Shown here in pieces: positions 27,336-36,921 of a stretch of 64,000 nucleotides of DNA. Each line of letters opens with the position of its first letter. Position 1 is the stretch's first letter. The stretch comes from DAIOXA01 sp050949165 (lineage in GTDB: Bacteria; Bacillota; Proteinivoracia; UBA4975), in contig JBMNFF010000001.1 of the NCBI GenBank assembly GCA_050949165.1, positions 744,001 to 808,000 on the forward strand, read 5' to 3'. The position numbers were made by a program, and so were the translations under genes. The notes below the pieces were generated by a model. That model saw nothing but the letters and a program-made list of their open reading frames with translations. It was not told the origin of the DNA and did no database searches.

Positions 27336-28687
27336 ATTTTGTCTGTAAAATTGCCTCTGGCAAAACTGTATCTATGCACTTATCCGGCAATCGTTTTTAC
27401 CGGCTGATTCTTGCTCTTTTTTCCAAGACCAGTACGAGCTCATGTCAAAGTATCGTCGTCCTTCGCTCCACTCCTCATGGTGTTCCATCAGTACCGCTCC
27501 TATCAGCCTTACTGCCGATTCAGGATTTGGAAATATCCTTATGACCCTTTCCCTGCGGCGGATCTCTTCGTTGAGCCGCTCCACACTGTTGGTGGTCCTT
27601 AGTTTTCGCCGATAGTACTCAGGTAGTGCCAGCACCGCAATGGCATCCTCAAACCCCTGGTCCAGAGTCTCTACAGCCCTAGCGGCTTTATCAGCATATT
27701 CTTCGTGAATACCCTTGGCCAACTTCCGTGCCGTTTCGGTGTCGTTCGCCTCAAATACTGTACGGAGCCTGGCTTTCAATTCAGCCTGTAATGATTTTGG
27801 GCATTTATCCAGTATGTTCTTGGTAAAGTGAGTTTGGCACCTTTGCCAGGTTACCCCCTGGAAACAGGTCTGTACGGCGTTTACAAGCCCTCTGTGGTCA
27901 TCGGAGACAACCAGGTCTATCCCAGATAGACCTCGGTTTTTTAGGGAATTAAAAAAGTCTGTCCAGCTGGACTCTGACTCACTGTCTCCTACTTGAAACC
28001 CCAAAATCTCTCTGTTGCCCTCGGCGTTTATCCCGATTGCCAACATAGTACTATGAGGACGAACTCGGCCATTATCCCTAAGCTTTATGACGAGGGCATC
28101 CACCAGGACAAAGGGGAAGGCTTGTCCAGCCAAGCTGCGGTTTTTCCACCCCTCCACGATGGGGTCTAATTGCTTGCATAAGCTAGACACAGTTGAAGCT
28201 GAGAACTCAGTTCCACATAGCTCCTCGGTGATTCTTGCCACCTTACGGGTAGATACCCCATTAACCACCATTTCCATAAGGGCAAGCACTAGAGCCTGCT
28301 CACTACGCTGGTATCTTCTAAACAGCTCGGTAGAAAAAACGCCATCCCGTATTTGGGGAACCCGAAGGTTTAGGGTCCCTACCCGGGTGTTAAGTTTTCT
28401 AGGCTTGTAGCCGTTCCGCAAACCCCGACGAGTTTCGGTTCGCTCATAACGGGCAGCCTCAATCTGCTCAGTCCTTTGGTGCTCTAGAATCTGGTTCAGG
28501 GCCTCTCTCAGCAACATAGAAATTCCTTTATCATCCCCGGAAATTAGGTGGTGCAAAGTTTCCTCGGATAAGGTAAGATTAATACGGGTCATCGCAATCC
28601 CTCCAGTAATTGGTTGTTTCTGACACTTCCATTTTACCAGAGGGCGATGGCCCTTTAAATTAAGGATCCACTTTTACAGACAATATC
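27336..28687 (-). mobile_element. IS256-family insertion sequence
   Basis: One transposase gene with imperfect terminal inverted repeats sharing TTGTCTGTAAAA at both ends (near 27339-27350 and its complement near 28674-28685). No clear 8-base target duplication was found, so the ends are approximate. It lies about 110 bases upstream of pilB, between the pil operon and the RND gene. Confidence 0.85.
27372..28592 (-). CDS. IS256 family (Mutator) transposase
   Basis: 406 residues, intact. The catalytic DDE region is seen as VLVDALVIKLRD (first Asp), VVSDDHRGL (second Asp) and NSVERLNEEIRRRERVIRIFPN (Glu), with TWQRCQTHFTKN between. It cuts and pastes the element. Unlike its frameshifted neighbours it has no indel, suggesting recent arrival or good coverage from multiple copies. 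Confidence 0.95.
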   Translation of the reverse strand: MTRINLTLSEETLHHLISGDDKGISMLLREALNQILEHQRTEQIEAARYERTETRRGLRNGYKPRKLNTRVGTLNLRVPQIRDGVFSTELFRRYQRSEQALVLALMEMVVNGVSTRKVARITEELCGTEFSASTVSSLCKQLDPIVEGWKNRSLAGQAFPFVLVDALVIKLRDNGRVRPHSTMLAIGINAEGNREILGFQVGDSESESSWTDFFNSLKNRGLSGIDLVVSDDHRGLVNAVQTCFQGVTWQRCQTHFTKNILDKCPKSLQAELKARLRTVFEANDTETARKLAKGIHEEYADKAARAVETLDQGFEDAIAVLALPEYYRRKLRTTNSVERLNEEIRRRERVIRIFPNPESAVRLIGAVLMEHHEEWSEGRRYFDMSSYWSWKKEQESAGKNDCRISA

Positions 28688-28909
28688 ACACACTACTCGA
28701 AATTCCTTGTTTTCTGGAAGAAATTTTCTTCAACCTGATAGATAACCAAAGTGAATATGGATATTTTTACCTTCATATACATGATACGCCTGTCGAAGTA
28801 ATTTTTGGGGGTAAAATACAATAGCTTAACTATTGAAGCTAGCCGGAATAGCGGCAACCCCTGGCCCAAAACAGGATATGAACTGATTATATCTATTCTC
28901 CCAGGTTTT
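28688..28909. other. Intergenic stretch between the IS element and the RND gene
   Basis: About 220 A/T-richer bases with no gene, clear terminator or repeat recognised. Confidence 0.5.
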
Positions 28910-31900
28910 TCAAGGGGTGGGACGAATCTTTTTCGCCAGTAAATAATAGATCACGGGAATCACCAGCAGGGTGAGCAGGGTGGAGCTGAGCGAGCCCTCC
29001 CAGAACGGCGGCGGCCAGGGGCGCCTGCAACTCTGCCCCCTCCCCCACCCCCATGGCCAGGGGCAGCATGGCGATGATGGTGGTGAAGGCCGTCATCAGG
29101 ATGGGGCGCAGGCGCTGGCTGGCGCCGGTGATGATGGCTTGCCGGAGGGCCATGCCCTGGGCCCGCAACTGGTTGATGGCATCCACCATGACAATGGCGT
29201 TGTTTACCACAATCCCCGCCAACATGATAATCCCGATTAAGGCGGTGATACCCAAAGCATAGCCGCTGAAGTACAGGGCCAGGACGGCCCCCACCGCCGC
29301 CAGGGGCAGGGTGAGGATGATCACCAGGGGGTGGAGCAGCGACTCGAAGAGGGCCGCCATGAGCATGTAGACCAGGATCACCGCCAAGCCCAGGGCCATG
29401 TACAGGCTGTCGAAGCCCTCCAGCATCAGCTGACTGGCGCCGCCGATGCTGGCGCTGTATCCCTGGGGCCAATCCATCTCCTCCACCATCGCCTGGACCT
29501 GGTCGCTGACGCTGCCCAGATCCCCTTCTTGAATGATGGCAGAGATTTGGGCCGTCACCTGCTGATTGATCCGATGCAAGGTCATGGGGCCGTTGCCGGG
29601 AACGATGTCCGCCACGGTCCTCAGGGGCACCATGCCCCCATTGGCAGAGGTCAGCATCAATCCCCCCAGGGCCTCCTCAGTATCCAAGCCGGTGCATTGA
29701 ACCCGGACATTCACATGGCTGCCGGACATGTTCAGGCGGGTGGCAATCTGACCGTTTTTGGCGGCGCCCACCTGGGCGGCAATCTGGGCCGGGACCAGGC
29801 CGGCGATGGCCGCCTGCTCCCGCTGGATGACCACCTGTTGTTCCGGCAGCTGATCGTCCAGGCTGGATGTAACCTCTACCAAAGCGGGCAGGCCCTTGAG
29901 CTTGCCGGTCAGTTCCTCGGCCAGCTCCTGAACCTTGGTCAGGGACTTGCCCTGGACATTGACTACCAAGGAGCTGCTGCCCGCCAGGGCGCTGATGATA
30001 TCCTGGCGCTGGACAGAGACTGCAGTATCCAGGGGGACCAGCGCTTCTGTTGCCTGCCGGGCCCAAGCCATTATTCCCTCGGTGCTCTGTTTCCTTTCCT
30101 CGGCAGGAACCAGGCGGACATCAATGGAGGCGCTGTTCTTGCCCCGCTGGGCCATATCCTGACCGCCCTCGCTCCCGCCCACCTGGGTGGAGCAGATAGC
30201 CACATCTTCATGCCCCTCAAGGATGTTTTCAATATCTTGGGCCACCTGGGCTGTGGTTTCCAGGGGAGTTCCCACCGGCATGGTTAGATTGATGCTAAAA
30301 CTCCCCTCATCGATGGAAGGCAGGAATTCCCGCCCCAAGCCCTGAAAGGGCAAGATGCTGAAGGCCACCACCGCTCCTACCGCGGCCAGGATTATCCAGC
30401 GCCGGTTCAAGGCCCAGCCCACTGCCCGGGCATACTTGCCCCTGGCGGACTTTGGCCTCAGGGCATCCTTCAGCTTGCCCCAGGGGAGGATCTTGGCCGC
30501 CAGCATGGGAATGACGGTGACGGCCACCAGGAGGGAGGCCAGGAGCGAGAAGGATACCGTCCAGGCCAGCTCCCGGAAAAGCTCGCCGGTTATGCCGCCC
30601 ACATAGACCACCGGCAGGAACACCGCTACCGTGGTCAGGGTAGAGCCGGTGATGGCTCCGCCCACTTCATTGGTCCCCCGGGCAGCAGCCTCTGCCGCCG
30701 GCAGCCCGTGCTGAAGGTGGCGGTAGATATTCTCGATGACAACGATGGAGTTATCTACCATCATCCCCACCCCCAAGGCCAGGCCCCCCAGGCTCATGAT
30801 ATTGAGGGTGAGGCCGGCAAACTGCATGAGGACGAAGGTGGCCAAAACAGAAAAGGGAATGGACACGGCTAATGATCAGTGTGCTCAGGGGGCTTTGCAG
30901 GGAGACCAAGAGAACCAGGATTGCCAAGCCCGCCCCCACCAGCAGGTTCTTCGCCAATGCTGACGATGGAGTCCTGGATATACTTGGCCTGGTTCATGGT
31001 CACCACCAATTCCACATCATCCAGCTGTTCTTCCAGCTTCTCCACCCGTTCCAGGACCGCCTGATTGACCTGGACCAGATTGGCGTCGCCTTCCTTGCGC
31101 ACTGCCAGGACCACAGCGGTTTGGCCATTGGTGCGGACAATGCTGTTCTTGGGCTCGCCAGTCATCCTCTATCTCTGCCACCTGGCCCAGGGTCAAGAAT
31201 CCCTTGGGCCCGGCGCCCAGGATGATATCCTTGAGGGCGTCGGCATCTTCCACCTGGCCCAGGACCCGGACATTGGCCTCCAGATCGTCATTAATCACCG
31301 TCCCTGCGGGGGCGACGACATTCCCCGCCTGAATGGCCTGGACCACCGCCAACTGGTTGAGGCCAAACCTTTCCATGGCCCCTTGGTCCAGGAGGACCCG
31401 GACCTCTCGGCTCTGGAGGCCGGATACATCTACAGCAGCCACCCCGGGAACGCTCTCTATATCCTGGAACCAGGATGTCTGACACTATCTCTTCCAGCCG
31501 CTGCGGGCTGACATCGCCGCTGACGCTGATGCGCAAGACCCGGCATACTGGTGGGGTCATAGCGCAGGACCAGGGGTTGCTGGGCATCGTCGGGTAAGGG
31601 GCACGAACCCCAATCTTTCCTTTATATCATCCCGGGCGGCATCCAAGTTGCAGCCCCATTGAAATTCACAGATAATCACCGAATGCCCCTTCGGCGGAGA
31701 CCGAGGTCAGGGATTTCATGCCGCTGACGGTGGCCACCACTCCCTCCAGGGGTTCGGTGATCATGGTAGATACTTCTTGGGGAGATGAGTCCCCCCAAGC
31801 GGTGTACACAGCCAGAACCGGGGGCTGAAACCGGGGCAAGAGTTCCAGGCAGAGGCGGTCTAGGGAGATGGCTCCCAGTAGGAACACAACCAACATTAGC

Positions 31901-31947
31901 ATTAACATCATGACGGGCCGCCGAACTGCTAAGCTTCCTAGACGCAT
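28910..31947 (-). pseudogene. RND family transporter (AcrB/MMPL-type inner-membrane pump), about eight frameshifts
   Basis: N-terminus MRLGSLAVRRPVMMLMLMLVVF at ATG 31945-31947; C-terminus LLVIPVIYYLLAKKIRPTP ending at 28910. Single extra bases near 31682, 31595, 31541, 31477, 31166, 30952, 30867 and 28991 divide it; removing them gives about 1010 residues. It has twelve membrane helices in two halves and the proton-relay Asp pair region GMMVDNSIVVIEN. Closest to AcrB/HAE1-like pumps. No membrane-fusion partner gene is adjacent. A CCCCCTG/CAGGGGG hairpin sits just before the start. Confidence 0.83.
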
Positions 31948-31955
31948 AAAAAATA

Positions 31956-32004
31956 CCCCCTGTTATCTTGCAAGCTAGTAACTAGTTTGCCTGATTCAGG
32001 GGGG
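31956..32004 (-). terminator. Terminator-like hairpin between aroK and the RND gene
   Basis: On the minus strand CCCCCTG pairs with CAGGGGG; inside, GCAAACTAG/CTAGCTTGC forms a second stem. TATTTTTTATG follows, so the T run runs directly into the RND start codon and the G arm is its probable ribosome binding site. Confidence 0.65.
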
Positions 32005-32016
32005 GATTATCCAGTA

Positions 32017-32484
32017 TTAACCTTGCTGGAGCAACTTTTCCAGCTTAACCAGAAGTTGTTCCGGGGGGAGGTTGTCTGTCAGGTGCCAACGGCAGACGCT
32101 GAGATACAGGGGCAGGCGCTTCTTATACAGGGCGACAAAGGAGTCATAGTCAGTGGCCAGGGGGCGGGGTTGGGTGTCGGCCCGGACCCGCTGCCAGCAG
32201 ATGTCCACCCCAGGATCCAGGAAAACCACGGGCTTGCCCCGAAGCAGAGACCGGGTGCCCGGGTTCTCGATGGCGCCGCCGCCCAGGGAGATGACGCCTC
32301 GGCCCAGGTCAACCAGTTGGGCGATGAGTTCTGCTTCGCGGCGGCGGAAAGATATAGGGTCAATGATAATTTGTTCTTGGACAGGACTATCGTAAGATTC
32401 CCCTAAGAGCTGGTCAGTATCATAAAAGGGGCAACCCCAGGTTGCCGAAGCCAAAGAAGCGATAGATGATTTTCCTGAACCCAT
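32017..32484 (-). CDS. aroK: Shikimate kinase
   Basis: Frame of 155 residues from the first ATG: MGSGKSSIA is the Walker A loop, DTDQLL the shikimate/Mg region, LGGGAI the glycine-rich motif. The beta-strand that normally precedes the P-loop (LIIIIGF) is in frame upstream, so translation probably begins at a non-ATG codon near 32505 (CTG). Phosphorylates shikimate at O3. It is separated from aroE and aroQ in this window. Confidence 0.9.
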   Translation of the reverse strand: MGSGKSSIASLASATWGCPFYDTDQLLGESYDSPVQEQIIIDPISFRRREAELIAQLVDLGRGVISLGGGAIENPGTRSLLRGKPVVFLDPGVDICWQRVRADTQPRPLATDYDSFVALYKKRLPLYLSVCRWHLTDNLPPEQLLVKLEKLLQQG

Positions 32485-32537
32485 AAAGCCTATAATGATA
32501 ATCAGAAACCACGTCCCTATTCCAATATTGGATTTAC

Positions 32538-33011
32538 TTATCGGGCAACTGTTATTTCAAAGTTTACAGTTATCGGTTCCACTTCAGGATGACTTATAAA
32601 GCGAATTGTAACGGTACCCTCAAAAAGTTTACCTTTCTGGTTCCCATAAGGTTTTAAAGTTAATTCTATTTCTTGGCTATCATTTACATTTAACAGAAAG
32701 CTTCGAGGAGAAGAAAACTCGCATGTATGTAATTCAGTTATAGAACCTGATATATCACATTCAAGCTCCAAATCATCTACCTTACTAGTAATTTTACCTA
32801 TATAAATGGGTTCGTTGTTTCCAGTTGTCAAGTCATTAAGATCTCCAACTTCAAAAATATAATCAACAAACCATGAGTCATCATATGGATCTGTTGAAAT
32901 TGTGATAGGGATGCTGACCGTATCAGTAAAAAACGCACTGCTACCGTGGATTGTCAGGGGGAGAAATAAAAGTAAAGTCAGGACGACCAATATTATCTTT
33001 CTCATACCCAC
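32538..33011 (-). CDS. Secreted protein of unknown function
   Basis: 157 residues: signal peptide (KIILVVLTLLLFLPLTIHGSSA), then a beta-rich mature part beginning FFTDTVSIPITIST and ending in an Ig-like pattern (GTVTIRFISHPEVEPITVNFEITV). The FFTDT start resembles TasA/camelysin-type proteins, but no SipW-like peptidase is nearby. It follows the second pilus operon and may be an exported partner of it. Function not known. Confidence 0.75.
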   Translation of the reverse strand: MGMRKIILVVLTLLLFLPLTIHGSSAFFTDTVSIPITISTDPYDDSWFVDYIFEVGDLNDLTTGNNEPIYIGKITSKVDDLELECDISGSITELHTCEFSSPRSFLLNVNDSQEIELTLKPYGNQKGKLFEGTVTIRFISHPEVEPITVNFEITVAR

Positions 33012-33143
33012 TATCCCCCCTCGATTAGTAGCATAAACCCGAATGGGTAGAAACTTATTTCCCTATATTTTCCTGACAATACCTTACCATTCCTGAAAGT
33101 GGTAGTCAACAGAAGGTTCAGTTTATATGTTACCTGGGTACTG

Positions 33144-33172
33144 TAAAAAAAATACGCCCTCCGGGGGGCTAG
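33144..33172 (-). terminator. Terminator after the second pilus operon
   Basis: On the minus strand GCCC-CCCGGA-GGGC is followed by GTATTTTTTTT. It lies in the 198-base gap between the PilX-like gene and the secreted protein gene. Confidence 0.6.
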
Positions 33173-33209
33173 GCAAATGTGCGAATTATGTAATGTCAAG
33201 CGTGGGTTT

Positions 33210-33638
33210 CTAGTTTTCTCCTTGTTCTTCCTCTCCCTCTTCCGACTTCTGTGCTTCTTCTGCAAGATTAGCCACAGCTCGGCCGCAGTGAGCGATGATT
33301 GTTATTTCCCAGGACTCTGGCAAATCTTGAATGAATATATCTAGAGTGGTGTCTGAATCTGGCCAGGTAATCTGCCCACTGCCGCCGCTCTGGAGATCTG
33401 CCTCAACCAAAGCCACGGCCGCCTTGGCAGCGCACACTGCCTTGGTTCGATGATAATCATCCAGGGCGGCCGCCAGGTCGGTGCGGGCGATATAGGCCAG
33501 GGTCCCGGCGGCTGGGAGCACTGCCATGGTCAGGACCAGGGCCAGCAGCATGGCGGAGCCCTTCTTATTCAGCGCTTGTCTTCCGGGATGTAGTAACAGC
33601 AGCGATAGCTTTCGTCGGGGAAGTTTAGCTGAACCCAT
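33210..33638 (-). CDS. PilX/GspK-like minor pilin of the second pilus operon
   Basis: About 142 residues; the start is uncertain because the 5' end overlaps the upstream prepilin gene. ALNKKGSAMLLALVLTMAVLPAAG is a PilX-type membrane helix, followed by AAKAAVALVEADL and an acidic Glu-rich tail. No prepilin cleavage motif of the GFTLxE type. Last gene of the operon. Confidence 0.72.
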   Translation of the reverse strand: MGSAKLPRRKLSLLLLHPGRQALNKKGSAMLLALVLTMAVLPAAGTLAYIARTDLAAALDDYHRTKAVCAAKAAVALVEADLQSGGSGQITWPDSDTTLDIFIQDLPESWEITIIAHCGRAVANLAEEAQKSEEGEEEQGEN

Positions 33639-33994
33639 AACAATTCTCCCTCCCACCACCAATTTACGGATTCCACCAGGGCCAGGGCATAATAGATTTT
33701 ACCTTGCCCTCGGTAGAATGAGTGGTCAGTTCCGCTTAATCGGTATACAAATTCGTCATTGGGCAACTTGACTTGAATCTCATTGGTCGTTGTCCTTACC
33801 CGCGAAGCTTCTGCTATATCTCGGTCCAAGTATTCGAAGGCCATGGCGGCCCACTGGCGCTGGCGGTTATCCTGGGTGGTTTCGTGCCAAGACTGCCAGA
33901 AGACGATGGACAGGCTGGCCAATATTGTGAGCAGGACCAGGGTCAGGCCCGAGGCTAATATTGCCTCCAGGGCAATGGCCCCTTTTTTGTTCAT
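33569..33994 (-). CDS. Minor prepilin (PilW-like) of the second pilus operon
   Basis: 141 residues. Short leader MNKKGAIALEAILASGLTLVLL with Glu at position +5 of the inferred mature protein, as in prepilins, and a globular domain with several aromatic residues. Overlaps its neighbour upstream by four bases. Confidence 0.75.
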   Translation of the reverse strand: MNKKGAIALEAILASGLTLVLLTILASLSIVFWQSWHETTQDNRQRQWAAMAFEYLDRDIAEASRVRTTTNEIQVKLPNDEFVYRLSGTDHSFYRGQGKIYYALALVESVNWWWEGELLWVQLNFPDESYRCCYYIPEDKR

Positions 33995-34341
33995 GGTCCC
34001 CCCACCACCGTCAAGGGCTTATGTAAGTTGGGACCGTGGACTTCAACCCGCCAGAGAATTTGGCCGTCTTGCGCTTGGGTTGTAAGGGTGCTGGTCAGAT
34101 TGTAATCGTGGAGTCGAGCGGGGGCGACTCCGGCGGCGGCCATTTCCAGATGGGACTTGGCCAGGAGGCGACCGTGGGTAACGGCCCGAGAGGCCAGGGA
34201 GATATGGGTGGCAGTGATGAGGGCGGCGGAAAGGGCCAGGACGGCCATGGCAATGATGGCCGCTGCTGCGGCAACTTCCATGAGGATGTAGGCCCTGGTA
34301 CCACGGATACTGGACTTGGCTAACCTAGTTGCCTTCATCAT
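33991..34341 (-). CDS. Minor prepilin (PilV-like) of the second pilus operon
   Basis: About 116 residues from ATG 34341 (GAGG just upstream, overlapping the pilin gene's end). The RAYILMEVAAAAAIIAMAVLALSAAL segment is a prepilin-type helix with the conserved Glu. The motif is loose (no GFTL). Confidence 0.72.
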   Translation of the reverse strand: MMKATRLAKSSIRGTRAYILMEVAAAAAIIAMAVLALSAALITATHISLASRAVTHGRLLAKSHLEMAAAGVAPARLHDYNLTSTLTTQAQDGQILWRVEVHGPNLHKPLTVVGGP

Positions 34342-34720
34342 TTTCCTCATCAGTTCCATCATGGGTGCAGTAAACTGTTTGCCGGCCATCAGCAGTTATT
34401 GTTAGTTTATATTCATATTTTGTCCCTTCAGACTGGTCTGAGTAAAAAGGACATTGTATTTCCTGCCCGACCAGATAACCTGTTTCTTCTAAAAACCTTA
34501 CCAAAGACTCATTTTCACCAATTGCAATATTATGGCCCATTTCTAGTCTGTATCTCTCCACCTGGGTAATGAGGATATGGACATTGGCATCACAGGCATC
34601 CTCTCTACCCTTTTCCACGGCGTAGATATAGCTGGGGACGGCAATGGCCGCCAGGATGCCGATGATGGTGACGACGACGAGGATTTCCATGAGGGTAAAA
34701 CCTTTGGTGTTGTTTAGCAT
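34325..34720 (-). CDS. Type IV pilin / GspG-like major prepilin of the second operon
   Basis: 131 residues. MLNNTKG|FTLMEILVVVTIIGILAAIAVPSY is a textbook class-III signal; the globular part has CDANVHILITQVERYRLEMG and two Cys that may form a disulfide. Unlike pilA at 22784-23257 it is fully intact, so it is the likely working major subunit. Confidence 0.92.
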   Translation of the reverse strand: MLNNTKGFTLMEILVVVTIIGILAAIAVPSYIYAVEKGREDACDANVHILITQVERYRLEMGHNIAIGENESLVRFLEETGYLVGQEIQCPFYSDQSEGTKYEYKLTITADGRQTVYCTHDGTDEENDEGN

Positions 34721-34895
34721 TGGGTTTACCTCTCTTTCTTTAGATGGTGGTCCTCTTTTTTGGTTTAAGCAGGTCTGTGTCAGAGATGCCCGTCATTTGG
34801 GCCGGGGGTTGGGGTAATTCTTTGCGGGGGGAGCCAAGGACAGTGCCTCTACATTTGTGCGGGCTTTGGAGGTTTTGGGGAGGCGTTGTTTGGGT

Positions 34896-35873
34896 TTAAA
34901 AGGCGCGGGCCAGTTGGAGCATAGGCAACATCAGGACCAGGAGCATGACGGCGACCACGCCGCCCACCAGGAGGACGGCCAGGGGTTCCAGGAGGCGCTG
35001 AAAGTCGTCCAGGGACTCTTCTACCCTGCTCCGGTAGTACTCCGCTGCCCGGGTCAGGGCAGCGGGAAGCTGGCCGGTGGCCTCGCCCTGGGCGATGAAG
35101 GACCTGAGGATTCCGGGACTGCCCTCCAGGGCAGTGTAGAGGCTATTGCCCCCGCGGATTTGGGTCAGGGCCCGGGGGGCTGGTCCCCGGCTGGAGACGG
35201 CGCCGGCCATAGCCAGGGCCAGCTCCAGGGTGTGGCCGACGCCGACAATCATAGAGCAGACCCGGCTGAACCAGTAGCAGGATATGGCCCCCACCAGGGG
35301 CAGCTTGGCCAGGGTGGGCCATTTCAGCCTCCTGGTCAGGATCGCGGCTATTGCCAAGAGAATTGCTCCTGTGCCCAAGCCAATCCCCAACCTAGCTGGG
35401 GTGAGATAGCCGGCAATTGCAAAGACCCTTTGCGTTGCCGGGGGGATCTCTGTCCCCAGGGTGGCATAGAGGCTGCCGAAGGTGGGGACCACATTCCAGA
35501 GGGCGAAGAGGCCGCTGGCCAAGGCCACCGAGATCAGGAGGAAGGGATAGAACAGTATCCGCAGCAAGCGGCTCTTGATCAGATGGCGCTCGCTATAGTA
35601 ATCGGCCAGGGTGTCCAGGGCCGGGAGCAGGCTGTCCCCGGTCTCGCCGGTTTCCACCATCTTTATATAGAAGGCCGGGAACAGGCGGGGATGATCTTGG
35701 AACAGTGAATGCAGGCTATTGCCTCGGATTAGCCCCTGACCTATCGCCCTGGCGGCAGATCTATACCCCTTGTGGGGGAAGACCTCTTGCAGATGCTGAA
35801 GGGCAGTGACCAGGGGCAGCCCGCCTCGGAGCATGGCTGCCAGCTGACGGGTAAAGAGGGCGAGGATTTTCAT
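34896..35873 (-). CDS. GspF/PilC-family platform protein of the second operon
   Basis: 325 residues, shorter than the usual 400. Two GspF domains with FTRQLAAMLRGGLPLVTAL and FSRVCSMIVGVGHTLELAL, and three membrane helices, the last at the C-terminus (VAVMLLVLMLPMLQL). Anchors the assembly ATPase. Overlaps the ATPase gene by four bases. The following 175 bases before the pilin gene show no clear feature. Confidence 0.92.
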   Translation of the reverse strand: MKILALFTRQLAAMLRGGLPLVTALQHLQEVFPHKGYRSAARAIGQGLIRGNSLHSLFQDHPRLFPAFYIKMVETGETGDSLLPALDTLADYYSERHLIKSRLLRILFYPFLLISVALASGLFALWNVVPTFGSLYATLGTEIPPATQRVFAIAGYLTPARLGIGLGTGAILLAIAAILTRRLKWPTLAKLPLVGAISCYWFSRVCSMIVGVGHTLELALAMAGAVSSRGPAPRALTQIRGGNSLYTALEGSPGILRSFIAQGEATGQLPAALTRAAEYYRSRVEESLDDFQRLLEPLAVLLVGGVVAVMLLVLMLPMLQLARAF

Positions 35874-36916
35874 GGTTCTTCCTCCAGGGATAGGGAGAGT
35901 TGCCGGAATTGGGCTTCATCGGTCAGGCCCTGTTCCAGCTTGGCCCTGCAGTCATCCAGCAGGGTCCTGGGCGGCGGTGACAAGGGTTCGCCTGCCAGGA
36001 TGGCATTGCGCTGGTCCGGGGTCATGACCAGTATTTCAAAGATTCCGATCCGGCCATAGTAACCGCTGTTCAGACAGCGCTGGCAGCCCCCTTGGCAGGA
36101 GCAGGGTCTGCGCACCAGGCGCTGGGCCAGGACCCCGTTGAGGGCCGCAGCCACCTGGTAGGGGGCGCAGCCCATGTCCATGAGCCGCGCCACAGCCGCT
36201 CGGGAGTCCAGGGTGTGCAAGGTGGCCAGGACCAGGTGCCCTGTCAGGGCCGCCCTGAGGCTGATGGCCGCAGTCTCGGGATCCCGGATCTCCCCCACCA
36301 GCATCACATCCGGGTCCTGGCGCAGGGCTCCCCGGAGGCCCGCAGCAAAGTCCAAGCCTCCCCGGTAATTGACCTGGGTCTGGACGATATCCGGCATGCG
36401 GTACTCCACCGGGTCCTCCAGGGTCATGATATTCAGGTGGACGATGTCCAGCAGGTTGAGGGCGGTGTACAGGGTGGTGGTCTTGCCGCAGCCGGTGGGG
36501 CCGGTGACCAGCACCAACCCCTGGCCCTTGTGAAGGAGGCGGGCGAACTGGCTGGCTGTGTCCTCGCTCATCCCCAGGGCGGTGAGCTCCTGCGCTACCG
36601 GCTGGCCCGGCAGCAGGCGCAGGACCAACTTCTCGCCCAGGATTGTCGGCTGACTGGCCACCCGGATATCCCAGACCTGGTCCGCTACTGCCAGGCGGAG
36701 GCTGCCGTCCTGGGGCAGCAGGCGCTGGGCAATGTCCATGCCTGCCCGCACCTTGATGCGGCTGCACAGCTGCCTCCCCTCCTCTCCCGCCAGCTGCCGC
36801 AGGGGCAAGAGGGCCCCGTCCACCCGCAGCCTAATCCGCACGCCATCCTGGCCAGGTTCCAGGTGCACGTCGGTGGCCCGGGCGGCAACGGCTTCGGCCA
36901 ACAGTTGATCAGGCAT
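35870..36916 (-). CDS. GspE/PilB-family assembly ATPase of the second operon
   Basis: 348 residues: it lacks the N-terminal T2SSE domain, like ComGA. It has TDVHLEPGQDG, Walker A (TGPTGCGKTTTLYTAL), Asp box (MTLEDPVEYR), Walker B (DVMLVGEIRDPET), His box (TGHLVLATLHTLD) and a tetracysteine zinc site (CSCQGGCQRC). It powers fibre assembly. Intact, in contrast with pilB at 25633-27229. Confidence 0.94.
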   Translation of the reverse strand: MPDQLLAEAVAARATDVHLEPGQDGVRIRLRVDGALLPLRQLAGEEGRQLCSRIKVRAGMDIAQRLLPQDGSLRLAVADQVWDIRVASQPTILGEKLVLRLLPGQPVAQELTALGMSEDTASQFARLLHKGQGLVLVTGPTGCGKTTTLYTALNLLDIVHLNIMTLEDPVEYRMPDIVQTQVNYRGGLDFAAGLRGALRQDPDVMLVGEIRDPETAAISLRAALTGHLVLATLHTLDSRAAVARLMDMGCAPYQVAAALNGVLAQRLVRRPCSCQGGCQRCLNSGYYGRIGIFEILVMTPDQRNAILAGEPLSPPPRTLLDDCRAKLEQGLTDEAQFRQLSLSLEEEP

Positions 36917-36921
36917 CTACT

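Noticed and set aside
27328..28695. Target-site duplication of the IS256 element
   Set aside because: No matching 8-base flanks were found at either end; the boundaries stay approximate.
21173..31947. Programmed frameshifting as an explanation of the many frame breaks
   Set aside because: The sites share no slippery motif, differ in surrounding sequence, and a single gene would need seven shifts.
33011..33265. 84-residue minus-strand open frame rich in Arg and Lys
   Set aside because: It overlaps the 3' end of the PilX-like gene and a terminator, has no ribosome binding site and no recognisable domain.
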